Assembly (NCBI RefSeq): GCF_002554795.1
Contig: NZ_PDEQ01000001.1
Location: 310,001-374,000 of the forward strand
Direction of reading: 5' to 3'
From: Longibacter salinarum
Lineage (GTDB): Bacteria > Bacteroidota > Rhodothermia > Rhodothermales > Salinibacteraceae
Length of the DNA: 64,000 nt
Position 1 is the first letter of the stretch; every line of letters starts with the position of its first letter. Made by a program: the position numbers and the translations under genes. Shown here piece by piece: positions 16,195 through 25,044 of the stretch. The notes under the pieces were generated by a model, which worked only from the letters and a program-made list of their open reading frames with translations, did no database searches and was not told the DNA's origin.

Positions 16195-18390
16195 ATGGTC
16201 GACGTACCGCCCACCGTCCCAGGACAGCATTACATTCGAACAACCGAAGCGCGATCGGACGAACGGACGCGTGTGCTCAAGCATGGCGATACGTTCGCCG
16301 TGTTCAACCACCTCGGCGATATCGAGGGGCATGATCGTAGTGAATTCGGCCTTTTTCACCGGGACACGCGCTTCCTCTCGTGGATGACGATGCGATTGGT
16401 TGACGATGAGTCGCTGCTCTTGCTGAAGTCCGCGATTCGAAAGGATAATGCGCTGTTGACCGTCGACCTGATGAATCCCGACATCATTCGTGGAGGCGAT
16501 GTCATCATTCCCCATGGAACGATACATGTCTATCGTTCGCAGGTGCTGTGGGGGACAACCTGCTACAGCCGGGTTCGGATCCACAATTACGGGGATTCGA
16601 CCGTCCACATTCCGATACAGTTGGCGTTTAGCGCAGACTTTGCCGACATTTTTGAGGTTCGAGGTCTCGCTCGAAAACAACGCGGACGGCTCCTAGAACC
16701 GTCGGTTAAACAGAGCGCGATTGGCTTTGCATACGAGGGGATGGACAACCGGCGCCGATTTACGTATGTCCACTTTTCGCCAACACCTACCTCGTTGACG
16801 GATACAGTGGCGCTTTACGAATCCGATCTCGACCCGCAGTCGGCGATCGAGTTCGGGTGGACGGTCACGTGCGAAGTGAAAGATCCCGACACATCATCGG
16901 GCAACGGCGGACCGGTAGCAGTTCTAGGGTATGACACGGCTGCAACCCGGGCGACATCAGCCCTTCGAGCGACGCGTCAGGCCGAGCCGAAGGTCGTTAC
17001 GTCAAATGAGCAGTTCGACGTGTGGGTGAATCGGTCGCTCGCGGATCTGCACATGCTCCAGACAGAGACGCCTCACGGGACATATCCCTATGCCGGCGTC
17101 CCGTGGTTCAGTACGCCCTTCGGTCGAGATGGTATCCTGACGGCGTATCAGTGCCTGTGGTTTAGTCCAGACGTGGCGCGTGGCGTGTTGAGCTACCTTG
17201 CGGCGATGCAGGCGAAGGAATTGGATGACGCGCGAGACGCGGAGCCCGGAAAAATACTGCACGAGACCCGTGCCGGGGAGATGGCTTCACTCGGTGAGGT
17301 TCCGTTTGAACGGTATTATGGCTCCGTGGACGTGACGCCGTTATTTGTTATGCTTGCTGGGGCATACTATCAGCGCACGGGCGATCGCTCCTTCGTAAAG
17401 CGACTCTGGCCGCACATCGAGCTTGCACTGCACTGGATCGACGAATACGGGGATATCGACGGCGACGGGTTTGTCGAATATGAACGCCGCTCCGAGGAGG
17501 GGTTGGTTCAGCAAGGATGGAAGGATTCGAATGACTCCGTCTTTCACGAGGATGGTCGTGCGGCGGTCGGACCGATTGCACTCTGCGAGGTTCAGGGATA
17601 CGTGTATGCAGCAAAAATGGCGGCCTCACGGCTCGCATCTGCGCTGGGGCACACCGATCAGGTTCGGATTCTGAAGGACGAAGCGGCGCGCCTTGCCGAT
17701 GCGTTTGAGGATGCATTCTGGTGCGAAGACCTGTCGACCTATGCCTTGGCGCTCGATGGCGACAACCGTCCATGCAAAGTACGCACGTCGAACGCCGCCC
17801 ATTGCCTGTTTTCGGGAATATCAGAGAAGCGCCATGCCCATCGGGTCGCAGAGACGCTGTTGAGCGAGCCGGGCTACACAGGGTGGGGGCTCCGCACCGT
17901 CGCCTCCACGGAGGCACGCTACAACCCGATGTCGTATCACAATGGATCCATATGGCCGCACGACAACGCCATCGCGGCGGCCGGACTTGGTCGGTACGGG
18001 CATCGCAAAGGCGCGGCACAAATAATGACGGGCCTGTTCGATGCATCTCAGTATTTCGACCTGCACCGGCTGCCAGAGCTCTTCTGTGGGTTCACGCGCC
18101 GTCCGGACGAGGGGCCGACGCTATACCCGCAAGCGTGTTTACCGCAGGCGTGGGCAGCCGCGACACCGTTGCTATGTCTGCAGGCCTGCCTGGGGTTGGA
18201 AGTAAACGGAGTCAGGGATGAGGTTCGGTTTCACGATCCCTACCTACCTGCGTATATCGACCAGATTCAGATCAACGATCTGAACGTCCGAAATGGACAA
18301 CTGGATTTGCTCGTCACACGGTACGAGCGCGATGTGGGTGTCCGCATTACGCGGCGAGAGGGGACCACGAAGGTCGTCGTTCTGAAGTGA
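16195..18390 (+). CDS. Amylo-alpha-1,6-glucosidase / glycogen-debranching-type glycosidase
   Basis: A 731-residue protein. The N-terminal beta-rich domain (about 25-270; KHGDTFAVFNHLGDI, FHRDTRFLS) is the GDE_N_bac type. The C-terminal alpha/alpha barrel (about 290-700) has GVPWFSTPFGRDGI, the Asp in QQGWKDSNDSVFHEDG and YNPMSYHNGSIWPHDNA, matching GH63/GH133-like bacterial amylo-alpha-1,6-glucosidases. It probably hydrolyses alpha-1,6 or related glucosidic bonds in the cytosol. There is no signal peptide. It is translated just after the GT4 gene. Substrate (glycogen, a compatible solute or a glycoside) is not proven. Confidence 0.88.
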   Translation: MVDVPPTVPGQHYIRTTEARSDERTRVLKHGDTFAVFNHLGDIEGHDRSEFGLFHRDTRFLSWMTMRLVDDESLLLLKSAIRKDNALLTVDLMNPDIIRGGDVIIPHGTIHVYRSQVLWGTTCYSRVRIHNYGDSTVHIPIQLAFSADFADIFEVRGLARKQRGRLLEPSVKQSAIGFAYEGMDNRRRFTYVHFSPTPTSLTDTVALYESDLDPQSAIEFGWTVTCEVKDPDTSSGNGGPVAVLGYDTAATRATSALRATRQAEPKVVTSNEQFDVWVNRSLADLHMLQTETPHGTYPYAGVPWFSTPFGRDGILTAYQCLWFSPDVARGVLSYLAAMQAKELDDARDAEPGKILHETRAGEMASLGEVPFERYYGSVDVTPLFVMLAGAYYQRTGDRSFVKRLWPHIELALHWIDEYGDIDGDGFVEYERRSEEGLVQQGWKDSNDSVFHEDGRAAVGPIALCEVQGYVYAAKMAASRLASALGHTDQVRILKDEAARLADAFEDAFWCEDLSTYALALDGDNRPCKVRTSNAAHCLFSGISEKRHAHRVAETLLSEPGYTGWGLRTVASTEARYNPMSYHNGSIWPHDNAIAAAGLGRYGHRKGAAQIMTGLFDASQYFDLHRLPELFCGFTRRPDEGPTLYPQACLPQAWAAATPLLCLQACLGLEVNGVRDEVRFHDPYLPAYIDQIQINDLNVRNGQLDLLVTRYERDVGVRITRREGTTKVVVLK

Positions 18391-18692
18391 GGACATGTTC
18401 AGACGACGTCGGCTCGTCGACGCAGATCGTCTCGGCGGGATACGCGGCATTGTGTGGCGACTGTGTGGATGATGATAACCATGTTGTTCTTGGGCCGGAG
18501 AGTGGTTGGGCGTGGCAGAATGGTGAAGACAGCTCGAACGAGGAACCGGAGTTCTGCAGCACGTCATCAGAGACGGTTGACGTGCCCACCGGATAGGCGC
18601 CGCTGGTGACGCGGGCTGCGTGCCGGATGCCCCCGATGATGGTTCGGGTTTGAGCGACCGATCGCGTTGAAAACCGGATATGACTCGTTGAC
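18391..18692. other. Intergenic interval, no gene seen
   Basis: 302 bp between the glucosidase and the DUF2179 protein. A short plus-strand frame at 18387-18596 is Ser/Asp/Glu/Cys-rich and without pattern; it was not called. No hairpin terminator was recognised. Confidence 0.4.
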
Positions 18693-19250
18693 ATGGATGC
18701 CTGGTTCGCGTTTCCGTACGGGCCTTTTTTGATCTTCATGATGCGGGTTGTTGATGTCTCGATGGGTACGCTCCGCCTGATGCTGACCGTCCGTGGTTGG
18801 CGGACGATCGCAGCTGGCATCGGCTTCGTGGAAGTGACGATCTGGATTCTGGCGGTCGGTAACGCCATGCAACACCTTACCTCTCCGTATCACCTGGTCG
18901 GGTATGCCGGCGGGTTCGCGGTGGGCACGTTCCTGGGCGTGTCCCTCGAGCGAGCTCTCGCGCTAGGACAGGTGATGGTTCGCTCGATTCTGCCAGACGG
19001 GGATGGTACACAAGTGGCCGATGACCTTCGCACGGCCGGCTATGCGGTGACCGAGATCGATGGTCGAGGTCGAGATGGTCCGGTTGACATCATCAATGTC
19101 GTGGTAGCGCGACGCAATGCCCGTCACGTGGCCGAAAAAATTGAACGCACCGCACCTCGGTCGTTTATGACGATTGAGGAGGTGCGCACGGCACGGTACA
19201 TGTTGCTACATCACCGATCGGAGGTCGACCGTCTGCATATGAGAAAGTGA
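18693..19250 (+). CDS. DUF2179 (UPF0316/YebE-type) membrane protein
   Basis: A 185-residue protein with three hydrophobic segments at about 7-25, 37-57 and 66-88, preceded by RVVDVSMGTLRLM, the conserved first-helix loop of the DUF5698/UPF0316 family. A cytoplasmic DUF2179 domain follows (about 100-180; ILPDGDGTQVADDLRTAGY, IEEVRTARYM). DUF2179 is a small ligand-binding-like module found in YitT-type proteins. The function of the family is unknown. The gene starts a loose plus-strand run with the PEBP-like and polX genes. Confidence 0.88.
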   Translation: MDAWFAFPYGPFLIFMMRVVDVSMGTLRLMLTVRGWRTIAAGIGFVEVTIWILAVGNAMQHLTSPYHLVGYAGGFAVGTFLGVSLERALALGQVMVRSILPDGDGTQVADDLRTAGYAVTEIDGRGRDGPVDIINVVVARRNARHVAEKIERTAPRSFMTIEEVRTARYMLLHHRSEVDRLHMRK

Positions 19251-19349
19251 TTCAAAGGTCAGAAGGACCAGGATGAAGGCGCTGCTCGACGCTGCTAACG
19301 ATGCGGATCGAGCACCATTGCTTCTGTTGAACCCATTCGACCCAATCCA

Positions 19350-19829
19350 ATGCCTGCACCGTTCAAGTTTACGACGACACCATTCGCGGATGGTGACTCT
19401 ATGCATCGCGACTTTACGTGCGAAGGGAGCAACGTGTCACCTGCGCTGGAATGGAACGGCGTGCCAGATGGCACGAAGAGCCAGACGTTGATTCTGGAAG
19501 ACCCGGACGCTCCTCGGCGAACGTTCACGCACTGGGTCCTCTTCAATGTGCCTGGGGACACGACTCGTTTGCCACGAGGACTTGACGTCAAAACCGCCTT
19601 CCCGAAAAGCGACCCGGCGCCCCGAGAGGGACGAAATGACTTCGGAAATGTTGGGTATGGTGGACCGTGTCCTCCGCCCGGTGACGGGCCGCATCGCTAT
19701 ATTTTCCGGCTCTTCGCGGTTGATACGACGCTCGAACTCGACGAAGGGGTATCGAATGATGCTGTCATGCAGGCGATGGATGGTCACATCCTCGCGGAAG
19801 CAGAGCGCACGGGCACGTACGAGCGCTGA
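19350..19829 (+). CDS. YbhB/YbcL family Raf-kinase-inhibitor-like protein
   Basis: A 159-residue PEBP-fold protein. DFTCEGSNVSPALEW, DPDAP (ligand-pocket Asp/Pro), FTHWVLFNVP and the GPCPPPGDGPHRYIFRLFA segment are the signature motifs in order. No signal peptide is present, so it is probably cytoplasmic. Bacterial members have no agreed biochemical role; a phospholipid-like ligand pocket is conserved. It begins 99 bp after the DUF2179 gene and ends 53 bp before polX. Confidence 0.93.
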   Translation: MPAPFKFTTTPFADGDSMHRDFTCEGSNVSPALEWNGVPDGTKSQTLILEDPDAPRRTFTHWVLFNVPGDTTRLPRGLDVKTAFPKSDPAPREGRNDFGNVGYGGPCPPPGDGPHRYIFRLFAVDTTLELDEGVSNDAVMQAMDGHILAEAERTGTYER

Positions 19830-19882
19830 GGGGCATTCGTCGGCATTCTCGTATCTCTTTTCATGCATCGACGTCGCTCTTC

Positions 19883-21613
19883 ATGCCAATCCACAACGCA
19901 GACGTCGCAACGGTTTTCGAAGAAGTCGCCGACCTGCTCGATCTACAAGGCGCCAATCCCTTTCGCATCCGCGCCTACCGGAACGCTGCACGAACTCTTT
20001 CCCAGCTTTCTGAGCCGGTCGCAGAGATGATCCGTGACGGACGAGACCTGAGCGAACTCCCGGATATTGGCGATGACCTGGCGGAAAAAATCGAAGTGAT
20101 CGTCCAAACCGGTACCCTGCCGCTTTTAGAGGAGCTCGAGAAGGAGGTTGATCCTGCTATGACCGAGCTGATGGACGTTCCCGGACTCGGCCCTTCGCGG
20201 GTGCGAACGCTTCACGATGAGCTCGGAATTTCGAGTCGTGCCGAATTGACGAAGGCGGCCGAGGAGGGGAAGGTTCGGACCATTAAAGGGTTCGGGGAAA
20301 AGTCCGAACAGAACATCCTGAAAGGGCTGAAGGATATCGGAGAGGAGAAGCGCTGGCTTCTCTCGAGGGCCGACCCGGTTGTGCACTCGCTAAAGGCGTA
20401 TCTCGAAGATCATGAGGCCGTCGAGAAGGTCGACGTGGCTGGAAGCTACCGGCGCCGAAAGGAAACGGTTGGCGACCTCGACCTTCTCGTGCTGAGCGAT
20501 GATGGGGTAGCCGTCTCGAATCACTTTGTCGAGTACGAAGACGTCGTAGATGTGGCCTCGAAAGGGGATACACGATCGACGGTTCGGCTTCGATCGGACA
20601 TACAGGTAGATCTACGTGTGGTGCCACCGGACAGCTACGGCGCTGCGCTCCTCTACTTCACCGGCTCGAAAGCACATAACGTTGCGCTTCGTAATCGTGC
20701 CGTCAACAAAGGCATGAAAATCAATGAGTACGGCGTATTTCGGGTCAATGGGGAAGAGGAGCGGATTGGTGGCGAGACGGAGGAGGGTATCTACGGGTTG
20801 TTCGATCTGCCGTACATCGTACCGGAGCTACGAGAGAACCGCGGTGAACTGGAAGCGGCTCAAGGCGGCCACCTACCTAATCTCATCACGTTGGATGATC
20901 TACGGGGAAACCTGCACGCGCACACGACAGACAGCGACGGTCAGGACTCCATACAGGCAATGGCGGAGGCCGCGAAGGAGCGAGGATTGGAGTACCTCGC
21001 CATTACCGACCACTCGCCCGCGGTGGCAGTAGCTCAGGGCCTCGACTCAGACGAGCTCCGGCGGCAGATGGACGCCATCGATGAGTTGAACGAAATGATG
21101 GTGGGCGTTCGGGTTCTGAAGAGCATCGAGGTCGATATCATGAAAGACGGATCCCTCGATCTTCCGGACGACGTGCTCGATGAGCTGGATTTGTGCGTGT
21201 GCTCGGTCCACACGAGTCTCGGTCTTAGCGAAAAGGAACAAACCGAGCGCATCCTACGGGCTATGGACAACCCAAACTTCCATATTCTAGCGCACCCGAC
21301 GGGGCGCCGGCTCAACCAGCGCGGACCGATCGATGTTGATCTGGATCGCATCATGGAGGCGGCCGTCGAGCGAGGCTGCTTTTTGGAGCTCAACGCTCAG
21401 CCACAGCGCCTCGATCTGAACGATGTCTACTGTAAACGCGCGAAAGAACTCGGCCTCAAGATTTCAATTGGCGCTGACGCGCACGCTCGAGACGAGCTGG
21501 ATTTTCTGAAATATGGAATCGATCAGGCACGACGGGGCTGGTTGGAGCCGGGCGATGTGCTCAACACGATGTCGTGGAATGAAATTAAACCGTTGATCGA
21601 CGCCCGGCGCTGA
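19883..21613 (+). CDS. polX: DNA polymerase/3'-5' exonuclease PolX
   Basis: A 576-residue bacterial family X polymerase. Residues about 1-90 form the 8-kDa-like helix-hairpin-helix region (LPDIGDDLAEKI), about 95-140 a second HhH (VPGLGPSRVRTL), and about 180-310 the palm with GSYRRRKETVGDLDLL, which contains the catalytic Asp pair. The PHP domain (about 335-576) has HAHTTDSDG, ITDHSP and a later HPTGR and DAHA, the metal ligands of the 3'-5' exonuclease/AP-endonuclease site. It works in base-excision repair gap filling. All key residues are present. Length is typical of the family (570-580). Confidence 0.97.
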   Translation: MPIHNADVATVFEEVADLLDLQGANPFRIRAYRNAARTLSQLSEPVAEMIRDGRDLSELPDIGDDLAEKIEVIVQTGTLPLLEELEKEVDPAMTELMDVPGLGPSRVRTLHDELGISSRAELTKAAEEGKVRTIKGFGEKSEQNILKGLKDIGEEKRWLLSRADPVVHSLKAYLEDHEAVEKVDVAGSYRRRKETVGDLDLLVLSDDGVAVSNHFVEYEDVVDVASKGDTRSTVRLRSDIQVDLRVVPPDSYGAALLYFTGSKAHNVALRNRAVNKGMKINEYGVFRVNGEEERIGGETEEGIYGLFDLPYIVPELRENRGELEAAQGGHLPNLITLDDLRGNLHAHTTDSDGQDSIQAMAEAAKERGLEYLAITDHSPAVAVAQGLDSDELRRQMDAIDELNEMMVGVRVLKSIEVDIMKDGSLDLPDDVLDELDLCVCSVHTSLGLSEKEQTERILRAMDNPNFHILAHPTGRRLNQRGPIDVDLDRIMEAAVERGCFLELNAQPQRLDLNDVYCKRAKELGLKISIGADAHARDELDFLKYGIDQARRGWLEPGDVLNTMSWNEIKPLIDARR

Positions 21614-21927
21614 TTCGTCGGGTTTGATCGAGCAGACAGACAACTGAATGTACTACGCGTCGCCTCGCTCGCGTCTTCCACTTCGATCCGTTGAAGGTCC
21701 AGAGTGGCAGACGCAGGGATGTCATGCGCTGGCGTATCCACACGGTATGCTGTGACGTCCCGAGACGCCTACCTCGAACAACGGGGCTCTTCGAGGCCAA
21801 ACGTTTCTGCGTACGTTTCGCGCTCAATCGCGTGAATCATGTCCGCGGTTTTGCGGTACGTCCATGCCGGTAGGGGTAACAACGGACCCCGCCTCTGGCC
21901 TCACTGAATGTCATCCCTCTGCCCTCC
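21614..21927. other. Intergenic interval, no gene seen
   Basis: 314 bp between polX and panC. No plausible coding frame, hairpin terminator or riboswitch was recognised; the panC promoter should be here. Confidence 0.4.
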
Positions 21928-22848
21928 ATGGACATCCTCCGTTCGGTCGCCCACATGCAATCCCATGCCGATGCCGTTCACACGGCCGGTGAGACCGTAG
22001 CGCTCGTGCCGACGATGGGAGCCCTCCACGGCGGGCACCTATCGCTCGTAGATCGAGCGTTGGAAGAGGCAGACCACGTGGTTACGTCGATCTTCGTGAA
22101 CCCAACACAATTCGGTCCGGACGAGGACTTTGAAGAGTATCCGCGTGACCTGGACGGTGATGCTAAAAAGCTCAAGGACCGAGGCGTCGACGTTGTGTTC
22201 GCGCCGTCCGCCGACGAAATGTATCCGCACCACGACAACTCCGTCCGCACGGCCCCGCTCGCGTGGGTAGATGTCGACGAATACAACGACTCTCTCTGCG
22301 GGAAATACAGGGACGGTCATTTTCGCGGTGTGACGACGATCGTGACCAAGCTTTTTCACGCGTGCAAACCGGATGTCGCCGTGTTTGGGCAAAAGGACGC
22401 ACAGCAACTCGCCATCCTGAGGCGCATGGTCGACGAGTTGCTGTTCGACGTGGAGATCGTTGCCGCACCGATCGTTCGAGAGGCGGATGGGCTTGCGATG
22501 AGTTCGCGGAATGCGTACCTAAGCGACGAGCACCGAGAGCAGGCCACGGTCCTGTTCGAAGCGGTACAGCAAGCAGAATCGGCCATTCAGGCCGGGGAAC
22601 AGGATGCTACCCGCATTGTTCGAGCGATGCAAAACGCTCTGGATAACGCGCCGGATGCGCGTGTTCAGTACGCTGAGGTTGTCGACAGCCGAACACTCGT
22701 GTCTATCGATCGCCTTGAACCCGGCCAGGATGTACTCGCCGCCGTAGCTGTCTTCTTTGGCGACACCCGCCTCATTGACAACGCTCTCGTGTGCGCTCCA
22801 GATGCGTCGGCTCCCAGATCAACGGAAGCCACTGCCACGTCTGCCTGA
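21928..22848 (+). CDS. panC: Pantothenate synthetase
   Basis: A 306-residue cytosolic enzyme condensing pantoate and beta-alanine with ATP to pantothenate. [15 protein letters not shown] carries the HIGH-like ATP site, [16 protein letters not shown] the pantoate site, [16 protein letters not shown] the ATP/beta-alanine region, and MSSRNAYLS the KMSKS-like loop. The length is slightly over the usual 280 because of an Ala/Ser/Thr-rich tail after about 285. It is followed 49 bp later by panD, giving a two-gene operon in which the second gene product supplies the beta-alanine. Confidence 0.97.
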   Translation: MDILRSVAHMQSHADAVHTAGETVALVPTMGALHGGHLSLVDRALEEADHVVTSIFVNPTQFGPDEDFEEYPRDLDGDAKKLKDRGVDVVFAPSADEMYPHHDNSVRTAPLAWVDVDEYNDSLCGKYRDGHFRGVTTIVTKLFHACKPDVAVFGQKDAQQLAILRRMVDELLFDVEIVAAPIVREADGLAMSSRNAYLSDEHREQATVLFEAVQQAESAIQAGEQDATRIVRAMQNALDNAPDARVQYAEVVDSRTLVSIDRLEPGQDVLAAVAVFFGDTRLIDNALVCAPDASAPRSTEATATSA

Positions 22849-22897
22849 TGCAGGTCAACCCCCGCACCCCCTAAAGAATCAATTCTCGCCGCCGTCC

Positions 22898-23320
22898 ATG
22901 ACGATCACCATGTTCAAGGCGAAGCTGCATCGGCTTCGCGTGACCGAAGCAGACCTGTACTACGAAGGCTCCATCACGATCGATGAAGAGCTCCTCGAGG
23001 AAGCCGGCATTCTGCCGTACGAGAAAGTACAGGTCGTGAACGTCAATAACGGTGCGCGCCTCGAAACGTACACGATCCCGGGAGAGCCCGGCGAGCGGAC
23101 CGTTTGCCTCAATGGCCCAGCGGCCCGGCTTGCTGCCAAAGGCGATCAGGTGATTGTCATCTCATACGCGGAGATGACGCCTGAAGAAGCCCAGTCATTC
23201 GAGCCGCGCGTGTGCCTCGTTGATGAGAACAATGATGTTAAGGAGTCGATGACGCTGGAGCCGGGGCGGAAGAGCCCCGATCTACCCGACGATGTTTCGG
23301 AAGACGTCCTCATCGCGTAA
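22898..23320 (+). CDS. panD: Aspartate 1-decarboxylase proenzyme
   Basis: A 140-residue pyruvoyl-dependent enzyme making beta-alanine from aspartate. The proenzyme self-cleaves between G24 and S25 in YYEGSITID, turning S25 into the pyruvoyl group. [12 protein letters not shown] (with the substrate-binding Arg) and the [19 protein letters not shown] region are conserved. The acidic C-terminal tail of about 20 residues is longer than in E. coli. ATG 22898 is used; a start four codons later (22910) is also possible. A strong terminator follows, ending the panCD operon. Confidence 0.96.
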   Translation: MTITMFKAKLHRLRVTEADLYYEGSITIDEELLEEAGILPYEKVQVVNVNNGARLETYTIPGEPGERTVCLNGPAARLAAKGDQVIVISYAEMTPEEAQSFEPRVCLVDENNDVKESMTLEPGRKSPDLPDDVSEDVLIA

Positions 23321-23384
23321 GCTCTGCTGACAGAACCCGTCCGGCTTTCGCACGCAGGGTTTCTGATACATTTAGCCGACCGTT

Positions 23385-23417
23385 GCCCCGCTGGAATCCA
23401 TCCGGCGGGGCTTTTTT
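23385..23417 (+). terminator. Intrinsic terminator of panCD
   Basis: GCCCCGCTGGA pairs with TCCGGCGGGGC around a short loop, followed directly by a run of six T. It is 64 bp after the panD stop. Confidence 0.92.
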
Positions 23418-23506
23418 GTACGTGGACACTTCAATGAATCCACAATCCCGAACCGGGCAATGCACGCATGGATGTCCGCACGTTCGAAACCCACCGTTGG
23501 CACCGC

Positions 23507-23842
23507 CTAATACCAGATGAAGGAGTCGCTCACCTCCATGAGCTTCCGGTCGAGTAAGCGGCGGGCACAGGGGGGATGAAGCACCGCAGCGATGCTGATC
23601 AAAATAATCCCGATCGCGATCACGATGAGCGTTTGCAACCACAATGCCTCTGGCAGAAACGGTAGGATAAGATGCGCGTCGATGCCTCGGATGAGCGGGA
23701 TGCCGGTAACCAGAGATTTGAAGTGATTACCGAGCAAAAAGAGGCCGGCTACGAAGATCGGATATGCCACTCCCCATCCTAAGGCCGCTCCGAAGTCAAG
23801 CAGAAAGGCGGAGATGGTCTCCGTTTGCGGTTCATCAGCCAT
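23507..23842 (-). CDS. Small membrane protein at the end of the rimB-rimK group
   Basis: A 111-residue protein with three hydrophobic stretches at about 14-36, 52-68 and 68-88, and a polar tail with HPPCARRLLDRKL. The ATG at 23842 leaves a short polar n-region; the upstream 14 codons look non-coding. It begins 45 bp after the AstE-like gene on the same strand and is probably co-transcribed with it. No family is recognised. A role as a membrane anchor or channel-like partner for the RCK_C-containing RimK is pure speculation. Confidence 0.65.
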   Translation of the reverse strand: MADEPQTETISAFLLDFGAALGWGVAYPIFVAGLFLLGNHFKSLVTGIPLIRGIDAHLILPFLPEALWLQTLIVIAIGIILISIAAVLHPPCARRLLDRKLMEVSDSFIWY

Positions 23843-23887
23843 AGTAGAATAAGAGTGGAGTTGAGTCCTGCGAATGCGTGCCAAAAC

Positions 23888-24973
23888 CTACGTATCCTCC
23901 TCAACTCGGATATTTGCAGCAAGTTCAGTCCGGATCTGTTCCTGAAGTTCGCCGTGGCGCGCACGTCGACGTTCAATCAGATCAGCCGTGATTCCCGGTG
24001 GGAGCTTCGCGATGTGGCAGATCGGCGTGCCCGGATGAGCTGCGGGGAGCGTACTCATGCCGATTACGATGCCATCTGTCGGGGAGAGCACGTCGCCTTC
24101 CTCCTCGACCTCATCACCGAGTAGCGTCGTGGATGTCGCGAGAGCCTGGCCTTCCCGTACGACATCTCCCGGTCGAATGTGGAAAGAGAGAAAGCCGCCC
24201 GCATCCGCCCGTACCCACGTGGTGTCATCACTCGTCACCGGGATCGGGGGACGCCGTGGAGCTGATGGCCGCTTTGCTGGCGTGTCGAGCATGTCGAAAT
24301 GTTCAAGTACGCGCAGCACCCCACGACTGGCAAGCGTCGTAATGGCTGGCTCGACCTTCCATACTTCTCCGGCCTCGAGGGAAATGGTGGGGCATCCCAC
24401 ATTGCAGGCCTCACGACGAAAGGACCCATCCGGTCCCTGCTTGTCAAGAATGACCTCGGTGCCGAACGCTTCGGCGAGCTCGCGAACGCCGTCGACGGAC
24501 AGATCGCCGCGTACGGTCGGATAGTTGGTGCGGCGCACCGCGGCCGTGTGCAGGTCAATGCCTGCGTCGCTACGGTGGACAATCTCGCTGAAAATCGTGT
24601 GCGCGAGACGACTAGCGAGGCTACCCGATCGGCGTCCGGGGAAGCAGCGATTCAGGTCACGGCGGTCCGGCATGTACCGGGAATGCCGGTCGAATGCCAG
24701 CGGGTTGACGACTGGGACGAAAATAACGGCGCCGCGCGAGAGGTCGAGATCGGGATCTCGAATCAACTGTCGAATGGCGCCGGTCCCGTTGACCTCATCG
24801 CCGTGAACGGCTGCTGTGACGAAGATGACGGGGCCGTCTTCGTCGCCACGCCGAACATGAACGGGAATGCGAACCGTGATGCCGCTGTAGGTCTCACCGA
24901 CGTCCAGAAACACGTTCCGGCTCGTTCCGGCCTCTACGTGAACGTCGCCCCATTTCTCGATTGAAGTTGTCAC
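23888..24973 (-). CDS. Succinylglutamate desuccinylase/aspartoacylase-family metallohydrolase
   Basis: A 361-residue M14-like zinc enzyme. The zinc ligands are H57 and E60 (AVHGDEVNG) and H142 (GIDLHTA); the catalytic base is E200 in ISLEAGE. The C-terminal part (about 245-330) forms a beta-rich lipoyl-like domain (DAGGFLSFHIRPGDVV). The family removes acyl groups from amino acids or cuts amide bonds of acidic amino acids. It lies 71 bp after rimK in the same direction, and this pairing recurs in other genomes to my knowledge. A role in processing RimK products is plausible but unproven. Confidence 0.9.
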   Translation of the reverse strand: MTTSIEKWGDVHVEAGTSRNVFLDVGETYSGITVRIPVHVRRGDEDGPVIFVTAAVHGDEVNGTGAIRQLIRDPDLDLSRGAVIFVPVVNPLAFDRHSRYMPDRRDLNRCFPGRRSGSLASRLAHTIFSEIVHRSDAGIDLHTAAVRRTNYPTVRGDLSVDGVRELAEAFGTEVILDKQGPDGSFRREACNVGCPTISLEAGEVWKVEPAITTLASRGVLRVLEHFDMLDTPAKRPSAPRRPPIPVTSDDTTWVRADAGGFLSFHIRPGDVVREGQALATSTTLLGDEVEEEGDVLSPTDGIVIGMSTLPAAHPGTPICHIAKLPPGITADLIERRRARHGELQEQIRTELAANIRVEEDT

Positions 24974-25044
24974 GGTACGCTCCGCAGGTGAAGGGTAGGT
25001 GCGTAAAACAAACGTGGATCAAGCATGCCGCTACGGGTTGTGCG

